Shown piece by piece: positions 57,455 to 64,000 of a DNA stretch of 64,000 nucleotides; position 1 is the stretch's first letter; every line of letters begins with the position of its first letter. The stretch spans positions 46,423 through 110,422 of the forward strand of contig NZ_JACJSB010000016.1 in NCBI RefSeq assembly GCF_014697585.1. Direction: 5' to 3'. The position numbers and the translations under genes were made by a program. The notes under the pieces are model-generated. The model saw nothing but the letters and a program-made list of their open reading frames with translations, did no database searches and was not told the DNA's origin. The stretch is from Dolichospermum sp. FACHB-1091. GTDB taxonomy: Bacteria; Cyanobacteriota; Cyanobacteriia; Cyanobacteriales; Nostocaceae.

Positions 57455-57853
57455 TTTTAAAACCCTGAAATTAATAATTTTTGATTTGAGAAAAATTAAC
57501 AAAAATTGACAAAAAAATGTTTGATTGTCCTGAACTTGATATCTTTTATTATCTTAAACATGATAATTATTATCATCATGCTTTAGATATATAAATTTAC
57601 TTTAGATGTAACTTTTTTAGATTAGCTTTAGATTAGCGTTGATCCCTATGGTGTAATCCTTGAGATAGTCTTGTTTATTTTTTGGGAAAAAATGAGTTAT
57701 TTTCCCATTCAAGCGTTACCAGATGGAAAAAACTGTAATCAAAATCACAAAATTGGTAGTTTTATATTTAATTAATCTTTGTTCCCTGTTCCCTGTAACC
57801 TGTAACCTCTTCCCTGTTCCCTTGTCATAACGACAATTTTTAACGCTACTTAC
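57455..57853. other. Spacer with Fur-family box and heptamers
   Basis: It holds the 15-base Fur-type box and a run of GTTCCCT/GTAACCT heptamers at 57781-57822. No gene is visible. Confidence 0.6.
57561..57575. promoter_or_regulatory. Fur-family 7-1-7 box (TGATAATTATTATCA)
   Basis: The 15 bases match the TGATAATNATTATCA operator of the Fur/Zur family exactly and the palindrome extends one base further on each side (57560-57576). It stands 106 bases upstream of the zinc-ribbon gene on the minus strand and after the stop of the TauE/SafE gene. A Fur or Zur regulator could control the zinc-ribbon gene; the two cannot be told apart from sequence. Confidence 0.55.
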
Positions 57854-58630
57854 TTAACTATGAATAAAAAAGTAGGTAGTCATAGCAAAAGCTACCACTA
57901 TAACAAATTTTCGCACCAAACCGGGTTCTAATTGGCGAGCAAAATGAGCGCACAAATAACCACCTAAAGAACCTCCGACTGCCATGATAATAACTTGATG
58001 CCAGGCAATCAAATTAGCGAACATAAAGGGAATAATTGCCACACCATTAATACAACTTCCTAACCAGGTTTTAAAAGCATTAATAGCGTGAATATTTTTA
58101 ATACCTAAAAAGGTTAAAGTTGCTAACATTAAAATGCCTATACCAGCACCAAAAAAACCACCATAAATAGAGATTAGCAATTGAGAAATTAGCAAAATAA
58201 ACAAAGGTGGGGTTGCAGAAAAATCATTTCTAGTCCTAAGTTGCAGCCAGCTTTTCAAAGAATCACTAAATGTAAATATCAAGGTTGCTGATAGCAACAA
58301 ATAGGGTAGCATCTTTTTAAATACATCCGGTGATGTATATAATAAAGCCACTGAACCAATAACACCACCAACTAAACTTGTGCCAGTCAGTAGTAATAAT
58401 TGTCGTTTTTCGATACTCAAATCTCGACGATAAGCCCCCGCACTGGCTATAGCTGCTATCCACAGAGCAGTATTATTAGTAGCATTAGCAGTAATTGGTG
58501 CGACACCTGTAAATATCAGAGTCGGAAATGTAATAAAACTACCACCACCCGCTACAGCATTTAGTCCACCGGCAATAAAGGCCGTACTGAAGAGAAGTAA
58601 GCTATGAATGAAGGTTATATCTTGCGGCAT
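57854..58630 (-). CDS. TauE/SafE sulfite/organosulfonate exporter, copy 2
   Basis: A 258-residue membrane protein of the same length and very similar sequence to 34544-35320 (AFIAGGLNAVAGGGSFITFP, GGFFGAGIGILMLATLTFLGIKN). Both copies keep the two family half-repeats. It has no sulfur genes directly beside it. The pair suggests a recent duplication or two close substrates. Confidence 0.9.
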   Translation of the reverse strand: MPQDITFIHSLLLFSTAFIAGGLNAVAGGGSFITFPTLIFTGVAPITANATNNTALWIAAIASAGAYRRDLSIEKRQLLLLTGTSLVGGVIGSVALLYTSPDVFKKMLPYLLLSATLIFTFSDSLKSWLQLRTRNDFSATPPLFILLISQLLISIYGGFFGAGIGILMLATLTFLGIKNIHAINAFKTWLGSCINGVAIIPFMFANLIAWHQVIIMAVGGSLGGYLCAHFARQLEPGLVRKFVIVVAFAMTTYFFIHS

Positions 58631-58722
58631 TTTTGTAATTAATAAACCTAGTTATACTGTTTTACAGTAAAATACCGCAAGTTTATGAAATCATCTCATG
58701 TCCGGTTGAACATTTATCATAT

Positions 58723-58794
58723 CTGTTGAGGCTGGTAATGGGTAATTGGTAATTGGGAAAAGGCAATACCATGATCAACTATATCGTCAGTGAT
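58723..58794. repeat. 72-bp dispersed repeat, copy 2
   Basis: Partner of 57024-57102, same orientation. It is shorter by exactly one GGTAATG-type unit. Confidence 0.75.
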
Positions 58795-58844
58795 CATCAT
58801 TGTTTAAATCTTGTTAAAATTCCGCTTTTTATTTGTATTACGTC

Positions 58845-58942
58845 TTATTCTAGGGTTAATATAGAAGATGATATATCTATTACCAAACGTCTATTTTTCA
58901 ACCATTTACGACCAAGTAAAATTTCCGGTAATCCTTAATCAT
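58845..58942 (-). pseudogene. Collapsed retropepsin-like aspartic protease gene
   Basis: ATG (58942) overlaps the stop of the gene before it (ATGA), as expected for a two-gene operon. After a few codons the frame breaks, and the remaining sequence reads LPEILLGRKWLKNRRLVID and a stop, the usual C-terminal end of cyanobacterial retropepsin-like proteases. About 100 residues with the catalytic Asp are missing. Confidence 0.6.
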
Positions 58943-59256
58943 ATTTTACCACACACTCCAGTTTCATTAATTCGGAAAACGTGCAGTTTGACATTTGGGT
59001 ATTTCTGATGTGCTTGTTGTGCGGCTAAAAAGGGATCTTCATTAATAAAATATTCACAGCTATTTGGCTCAATTGCTATGTACCAGTTATAGTGAGTTTT
59101 AATTAGTTCTGGTTTTAACTGCTCAAAAATTATTTTACATTCTTGAGATAATTTTTCCCGTTCAGCTTGCCATTGCGTCTTCTGTTCTTGATTCCATTGA
59201 ATTTCTGGGAATATTCTTCCTCTGCGGACTATATGAGTAGATTTTGTTTCTGGCAT
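58939..59256 (-). CDS. Hypothetical cyanobacterial protein
   Basis: A 105-residue soluble protein with a helical first half (WNQEQKTQWQAEREKLSQEC) and a compact second half (YIAIEPNSCEYFINEDPFLA). The family is common in cyanobacteria, often just upstream of an aspartic protease gene, and has no assigned function. Here its usual partner is broken. Confidence 0.65.
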   Translation of the reverse strand: MPETKSTHIVRRGRIFPEIQWNQEQKTQWQAEREKLSQECKIIFEQLKPELIKTHYNWYIAIEPNSCEYFINEDPFLAAQQAHQKYPNVKLHVFRINETGVCGKI

Positions 59257-59367
59257 AGCTTTGTTTTGTACTAATGAATTTATTTCAAATTGATATGTTG
59301 TAATTTACAAGCTGAAAAATTCGTAATTGATAATTCTTAAAATTACAAATTACGAATTTTTAATTAC

Positions 59368-60633
59368 CTATGCTATTACTTTAGCTAGTGCTTTTTCTAC
59401 GGCTTTTAATGCTGCGTTGATTTCTACCTCTGTCACAGTCAGAGGAGGCACAAACCGGACGACTTTGGGACCTGCGGGAACAAGTAATAAACCTGCTTCC
59501 ATAGCAGCTTTGACAATTTCCGCCGCAGTTAAGGGAATATCCGCTTTGATTTCCATGCCATTAATTAAACCCCAACCGCGCACTTCTGTGATATACTGGG
59601 GATATTTAAGAGCGATCGCTTTTAATCCTTCTCGTAAATGTGCGCCCTGTTCTGTAACATTCTGTAAAATATTCTCTTTTTCCAAGGTCTCACAAACACT
59701 CAGCGCCACACCACAAGCAAAGGGATTACCACCAAAGGTACTTGCGTGTTCTCCTGGTTGGAAAATATCACAGAATTTCTTACTCATCATCGCACCAATG
59801 GGAATACCACCGCCCAAACCCTTGGCGCTGGTGAAAATATCTGGTTCTACTCCCAAATGTTCATAACCCCATAATTTACCACTGCGTCCCATACCTACCT
59901 GCACTTCGTCGAAAATCAACAAAATACCGGTTTCATCACAAATCTCCCGCAATCGCTTAAAATAGGCAATATCTCCAGGACGAACTCCACCCTCACCTTG
60001 TAATGGTTCAATTAAAATAGCTGCAACACGATAATTACCTTCATCTAATTCGGTAACAGCAGCCTCAACTGCTCTAATATCGTTATAATTGACATAATGG
60101 AAACCAGGAACTAAAGGATCAAAGTGCTTTTGATACTTGGGTTGTCCGGTAGCGGTAACGGTTGCTAAAGTACGCCCGTGAAAACTCGCATGGGCGGTTA
60201 AAATAATCGGGTTAGCAATCTCTAAAACCGTGTGTCCATATTTACGAGCTAGTTTAATAGCTGCTTCATTAGCTTCAGCCCCAGAATTGCAGAAAAATAC
60301 TTTATCTGCACAAGAATGATCAACAATCCATTTAGCTAATTGACCTTGTTCGGGAATATAATACAAATTAGAGACATGATGCAGTTTTTGAATTTGTCTA
60401 GTTACGGCTTCTACCATTGCTGGATGAGCGTGTCCTAGAGTACAAGTGGCTATTCCCGCGACAAAATCCAGATACTCCTTACCCTGGGTATCCCAAACAC
60501 GACAACCAGCGCCCCGTTCTAAAGCTAAGGGAAAGCGTCCATAAGTGGACATGACGACTTGATTGAAGCTATCTGCACTAAAGGGGATGTTTGAAGGGAT
60601 TGTAGGCTGCTCAACTAGACTTTGGATACTCAC
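59368..60633 (-). CDS. argD: Acetylornithine aminotransferase
   Basis: A 421-residue PLP aminotransferase of class III. It makes N-acetylornithine in arginine synthesis. The PLP lysine is Lys271 in TSAKGLGGGIP, and FCNSGAEANEAAIKLARKYG and LLIFDEVQVGMGRSGKLWG are typical. It could also serve as a succinyldiaminopimelate aminotransferase in lysine synthesis. The start region has AGGAGGTGCGG just before the ATG, a strong ribosome site. Confidence 0.92.
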   Translation of the reverse strand: MSIQSLVEQPTIPSNIPFSADSFNQVVMSTYGRFPLALERGAGCRVWDTQGKEYLDFVAGIATCTLGHAHPAMVEAVTRQIQKLHHVSNLYYIPEQGQLAKWIVDHSCADKVFFCNSGAEANEAAIKLARKYGHTVLEIANPIILTAHASFHGRTLATVTATGQPKYQKHFDPLVPGFHYVNYNDIRAVEAAVTELDEGNYRVAAILIEPLQGEGGVRPGDIAYFKRLREICDETGILLIFDEVQVGMGRSGKLWGYEHLGVEPDIFTSAKGLGGGIPIGAMMSKKFCDIFQPGEHASTFGGNPFACGVALSVCETLEKENILQNVTEQGAHLREGLKAIALKYPQYITEVRGWGLINGMEIKADIPLTAAEIVKAAMEAGLLLVPAGPKVVRFVPPLTVTEVEINAALKAVEKALAKVIA

Positions 60634-60729
60634 TACCGCACCTCCTGAAAATTTTTATTTTAATAGATATTTACCAGATTAACGCGAGAAAAGGTTGGTT
60701 TTAATGAATATAATTAATTATTGCAAATA

Positions 60730-60759
60730 GGGAACAGGGAACAGGGAACAGGGAACAGG
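60730..60759. repeat. Heptamer tandem repeat (GGGAACA)
   Basis: Four GGGAACA units plus two bases directly before the 146-bp repeat array. Related runs lie at 53154-53180, 55830-55870 and 57781-57822. Confidence 0.75.
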
Positions 60760-60770
60760 TTTTGTTTTTT

Positions 60771-61093
60771 ATCGAACCACAGAGGACACAGAGAACACGG
60801 AGAAAATGTCAAAATTATCTGCGTTTATCTGCGTTTATTTGCGTTTAATTTTTGATATTTTATCCTGAAAATCCTTTAATCCTGGTTATCCTGATTCTGA
60901 CAATTTCTTTTTTTTTATCGAACCACAGAGGACACAGAGAACACGGAGAAAATGTCAAAATTATCTGCGGTTATCTGCGTTTATCTGCGTTTAATTTTTG
61001 ATATTTCATCCTGTACATCTTTTAATCCTGGTGATCCTGATTCTGACAAGTTCTTTTTTTTTATCGAACCACAGAGAACACAGAGAAAAAATA
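60771..61093. repeat. 146-bp repeat array, left part
   Basis: ATCGAACCACAGAG recurs at 60771, 60917 and 61063, a period of exactly 146. Each unit contains TCTGCGTTTA decamers, a TTTTTGATATTT segment and AATCCTGGTTATCCTGATTC. The third copy is cut after about 30 bases by the toxin-antitoxin pair. Confidence 0.88.
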
Positions 61094-61151
61094 TCGGTAA
61101 TGATGATATTATAATCATAACCTAAAATTTCATGATTGAACATTACACATC

Positions 61152-61376
61152 ATGCAAGAAAATAACATCAAAGAAATTATTTTTCTAGTTGAAGAAGATG
61201 ATGAAGGTGGTTATATTGCTCAAGCAATTAATCAATCAATTTTTACTCAAGCTGATACTCTTCCAGAGTTACGAGAATTAATCAAGGATGCTGTTCATTG
61301 TCATTATCCTAATGTCCAAAATCGTCCTCAATTAATTCGTTTACATATTGTTAGAGATGAGATAATTGCTTCATGA
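61152..61376 (+). CDS. HicB-like antitoxin
   Basis: A 74-residue protein resembling the N-terminal half of HicB (IIFLVEEDDEGGYIAQAINQ and the TLPELRELIKDAV helix). A DNA-binding domain is lacking, which is common in short cyanobacterial HicB forms. Its TGA overlaps the toxin's ATG by four bases. Confidence 0.82.
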   Translation: MQENNIKEIIFLVEEDDEGGYIAQAINQSIFTQADTLPELRELIKDAVHCHYPNVQNRPQLIRLHIVRDEIIAS

Positions 61377-61618
61377 AATTACCTAGAGATTTATCAGGAT
61401 CAGCACTTACTAAAGCTTTAAGTAAATTAGGATATGTGATTGATCATCAAACAGGTAGTCATATTCGCTTAACTACTCAAGAAAATGGTGAACATCATAT
61501 TACTATTCCTAATCATAGTCCTATGAAAATCGGAACTCTGAGCGCAATTTTACGAGATGTAGAAAATCATTTTAATTTGACTCGTGAAGAATGTGTAAAT
61601 CTATTATTTTACAACTGA
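61373..61618 (+). CDS. HicA-like mRNA interferase toxin
   Basis: An 81-residue protein of the HicA family. The catalytic His stands in TGSHIRLTT near residue 30, with the helix SALTKALSKLGYVID in front. HicA toxins cut mRNA. It overlaps the antitoxin gene. The pair sits inside a repeat array, as if inserted into one repeat unit. Confidence 0.85.
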   Translation: MKLPRDLSGSALTKALSKLGYVIDHQTGSHIRLTTQENGEHHITIPNHSPMKIGTLSAILRDVENHFNLTREECVNLLFYN

Positions 61619-61637
61619 AAACACACAGACAAATTCC

Positions 61638-62104
61638 TCATCCTGAAAATCCTTTAATCCTGGTTATCCTGATTCTGACCATTTCTTTTTTTTATCGAAC
61701 CACAGAGAACACAGAGAACACAGAGAAAATGTCAAAATTATCTGCGTTTATCTGCGTTTATCTGCGTTTAATTTTTGATATTTCATCCTGAAAATCCTTT
61801 AATCCTGGTTATCCTGATTCAGACAATTTCTTTTTTTTTATCGAACCACAGAGGACACAGAGAACACGGAGAAAATGTCAAAATTATCTGCGTTTATCTG
61901 CGTTTAATTTTTGATATTTCATCCTGAAAATCCTCAAATCCTGGTTATCCTGATTCTGACAATTTCTTTTTTTTTATCGAACCACAGAGGACACAGAGAA
62001 CACGGAGAAAATATCAAAATTATCTGCGTTTATCGGCGTTTATCTGCGTTTAATTTTTGATATTTCATCCTCTACATCTTTTAATTCTGGTTATCCTGAT
62101 TCGG
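61638..62104. repeat. 146-bp repeat array, right part
   Basis: ATCGAACCACAGAG recurs at 61694, 61840 and 61976. The first period is 146 and the second is 136, because one TCTGCGTTTA decamer is missing. A cut unit (from CATCCTGAAAATCC) starts at about 61638. The array runs past the end of the next gene. Confidence 0.88.
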
Positions 62105-64000
62105 ACATTTCTCTAATTATTTTCATTGTTTCTACACTCACGCTACAAACTCTCATTAATAAATCTATTACCTGTTGTTTATAATCTGCGAAACGATAGG
62201 TATTGAATTTTTCCGCAATGGTGGGATCTTTTGGTTTTTTCTCTTTATATTGATCTAATATCCATTCTAATGCACTACGATTACCTAACATATATTCCCA
62301 CGCGATTTTAGGAATGTTTGATAATGTGGTGACATCATCTAAGATGATACTATCTTTGGTTTTATCTGCTTTTAGTTTCGGTTTGGGTGTTTTTTGGTTA
62401 TCTTTTAAGGGAATATCAAGACGGGTTAGGTTATAAGGTGTAACTGTTTCATAGTTAATATGAATTTCCATGAGTTGTTTTCCCCAATTAACCCATTTTC
62501 GGAAGTTTTCATAATAGGGTAAGCGGGGAAATTCCCGTTTTAGGTTGAGTTCGTATTTGCTGCGATAAGCTGGGTTATGTAGGACTGCGTAGGTATAATG
62601 AAAGATGTCTATTTTGGTAATTGTTTCATCTTGGTAATGGGTTTGAATTTGTTTTAGTCCCCAGTCGGTAATATTATCAATCCGTTTTCCTTCTTTGTCG
62701 TAACGGTAGAGAGGGAGACACTGAGTTTGTTCAAGAAAGTGATAATCACAAGGTTTTTGAGATACAAAGACTTGAAAAGGTTTTGATAATGGAGTTCCAG
62801 AAAAATAGATAACAATATTACTTTTTTCAAATCTTTTACCGAATAAAGTACAATGATTTGCAGTTAGTACATCATTGAGAATAAAATCGCAATAAAAGCA
62901 TTGTTGAATAAATGGTCTGTATAAAGAAATTTGAATTAGATTTTCATTAAAACAAACATCTTTATAAGATAATAATTTTTTCTTTAAATCTCTACTCCAT
63001 TTAATTGTATAGTCAACAAAATCATCTAAGTTTTCAACTTTCTCAGCTTTTTTGTATCTTTGAATCTCAGAATTATAAAAATCAATAAAAAAGTTTATTT
63101 TATTAGATAAAACATCTTTTTCAAAATCATAAACCCAATCATCTCTATTGCTTTTAATTCCATTTGTATAAAATTTAAAGATTGCTTTTTCTTCTAACTC
63201 ATTTTTTGCATCTTTAACATTCTTATCAACTAAAGGTATTAGAATATCAAAGTTAGTATCAGCTAGATTTATCCAGTTACTATTATTATCTGGTTTAAGA
63301 TGAGTAAAACCTAAATCTCTAAATTTTTGAGAACTAAAATAACTTTTCTTTTCATCTGCATTTGCATAATCTTTAATAGCATTATAATAAACCTTAAAAC
63401 CCTCAGTTTTGTCATTTCTGACTAGAAAATAAACAGCTATACCTACTCTAATTTCATCACTAAAGACATTACCACCTTCTTTACGTCGTCTTTCTCCGCT
63501 AGTTCTTGCATTACCTTTCATATCAATAATATGAATTTCATTAAATTCCTTAGCTACAACTTTTCTAAAACCATCATAACTAATAGAATCTATAAAAGAA
63601 CTATTAGAAACAAACGCAATAATCCCATTTTTACCTAGTCTATCAGAAGCCCATCTAATAAATCTAGTGTACATATCATAAGCTCTTGTTTTCTGAGCAT
63701 TACTATGTTTTACATAACTTTCTTGAATTAATTTATCAATGGCTGGATAAAAACGATTTTTGTTATTATCATTTTCATTCTGTTGATTTGCATTATAAGG
63801 AGGATTACCAATAATCACAGAAATAGTTCTATCATTCTGTCTTTTAATTCTCGCAGTATTCTCCACAGTCATAGCAAACAAATCCATTTGCTTACCCTCA
63901 AAAGAGGTATTATCCAAAGTATCCACAAAACAAATATTTTCAAACTCCTCATACACCCCCATTTTCTGCTTATAGGTAAATTCAATATTCAAATTCGCAA
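62091..64000 (-). CDS. Type ISP-like/type II restriction-methyltransferase protein, C-terminal part
   Basis: A 635-residue portion open at the right edge. It carries an N6-adenine methyltransferase catalytic motif, GNPPYNANQQ (near residue 62 of the visible part), and a large target-recognition region. Proteins with this arrangement are typically 1000-1600 residues long and join nuclease, helicase and methyltransferase parts on one chain; those other parts would lie past the edge. It acts as a host-defence restriction and modification enzyme. The last four residues and stop codon (SESG) are supplied by the 146-bp repeat array. Confidence 0.8.
   Translation of the reverse strand, partial: ANLNIEFTYKQKMGVYEEFENICFVDTLDNTSFEGKQMDLFAMTVENTARIKRQNDRTISVIIGNPPYNANQQNENDNNKNRFYPAIDKLIQESYVKHSNAQKTRAYDMYTRFIRWASDRLGKNGIIAFVSNSSFIDSISYDGFRKVVAKEFNEIHIIDMKGNARTSGERRRKEGGNVFSDEIRVGIAVYFLVRNDKTEGFKVYYNAIKDYANADEKKSYFSSQKFRDLGFTHLKPDNNSNWINLADTNFDILIPLVDKNVKDAKNELEEKAIFKFYTNGIKSNRDDWVYDFEKDVLSNKINFFIDFYNSEIQRYKKAEKVENLDDFVDYTIKWSRDLKKKLLSYKDVCFNENLIQISLYRPFIQQCFYCDFILNDVLTANHCTLFGKRFEKSNIVIYFSGTPLSKPFQVFVSQKPCDYHFLEQTQCLPLYRYDKEGKRIDNITDWGLKQIQTHYQDETITKIDIFHYTYAVLHNPAYRSKYELNLKREFPRLPYYENFRKWVNWGKQLMEIHINYETVTPYNLTRLDIPLKDNQKTPKPKLKADKTKDSIILDDVTTLSNIPKIAWEYMLGNRSALEWILDQYKEKKPKDPTIAEKFNTYRFADYKQQVIDLLMRVCSVSVETMKIIREMSESG

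Noticed and set aside
58753..58938. 61-residue plus-strand frame
   Set aside because: It lies antisense to the aspartic protease relic and begins inside a dispersed repeat; protein likeness is on the other strand.
61591..61791. 66-residue plus-strand frame
   Set aside because: It is made mostly of the 146-bp repeat and overlaps the HicA-like gene end.
60771..62104. CRISPR or rRNA-like repeat block
   Set aside because: Units of about 146 bp are similar throughout with no unique spacers of fixed length and no RNA gene signature; this is an intergenic repeat array.

Overview
The window looks like a chromosomal segment of a filamentous, heterocyst-type cyanobacterium (Nostocales, Anabaena/Nostoc-like). 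The DNA is AT-rich, carries HIP1 octamers (GCGATCGC) in genes and spacers, has short heptamer tandem repeats (TTGGTAA, GGGAACA) between genes, and encodes a XisH/XisI pair, a Cph1-type phytochrome kinase with its response regulator, and cyanobacterial DUF families. Both edges cut genes: a sulfonate-binding protein on the left and a large methyltransferase-type restriction protein on the right. No rRNA, tRNA, CRISPR array, prophage or complete insertion sequence was seen.

The most coherent theme is sulfur from organic sources, spread over 1-42 kb. At 1-9.6 kb lie an SsuA-like binding protein, an AprA-like flavoprotein, a TauD-type dioxygenase, a Tat-exported dienelactone hydrolase, MetY and MetX (sulfide into homocysteine), an AprB-like ferredoxin, a HEAT-repeat protein and a dual-specificity phosphatase. 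At 20.9-31.5 kb lie a redoxin, a second TauD-type dioxygenase, a glutathione transferase, a nitroreductase, two DszA/NtaA-family flavin monooxygenases, an amidohydrolase, an esterase and an aldo/keto reductase. At 34.5-42 kb lie a TauE/SafE exporter, another glutathione transferase, an exported rhodanese, a small secreted peptide, a formylglycine-generating enzyme with both catalytic cysteines, an exported arylsulfatase with the Cys-type motif, and a BASS-family symporter. A second TauE/SafE copy is at 57.9 kb. The likely logic is import or periplasmic release of sulfonates and sulfate esters, oxidative C-S cleavage, and capture of the sulfur; this is inference from families and neighbourhood.

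The part between 9.6 and 20.9 kb is an accessory patch: DUF2808, DUF4058, a Rpn/DUF4351 nuclease-like gene between two 279-bp direct repeats, a HicA-like toxin with a small partner, a gene frameshifted by a 47-bp tandem duplication, a VapBC pair, a four-gene drug-efflux operon (ABC ATPase, ABC permease, MarR, MFS), XisHI and a membrane-anchored ATPase with TPR repeats. Another accessory spot at 33.5-34.5 kb has a TacA antitoxin with a decayed TacT toxin.

From 42 to 60.6 kb the genes are mostly housekeeping or regulatory: an NAD(P)-binding protein, CorA, a Rieske ferredoxin, a TerB-like acidic protein, a protein mannosyltransferase homologue, the phytochrome/response-regulator/hybrid-kinase operon, DUF3386, a LuxR regulator, a metallophosphoesterase, RlmN, a zinc-ribbon protein with a Fur-family box upstream, and ArgD. 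The right end (60.7-62.1 kb) is an array of roughly 146-bp repeats interrupted by a HicBA-like toxin-antitoxin pair; the last repeat copy supplies the stop codon of the adjacent restriction-type gene.

Decay and repeats are striking throughout: collapsed genes (SDR, TacT, aspartic protease, HicA-like, DUF4058, an unidentified relic), two 91-bp MITE-like elements differing at one base, and several hairpin families.
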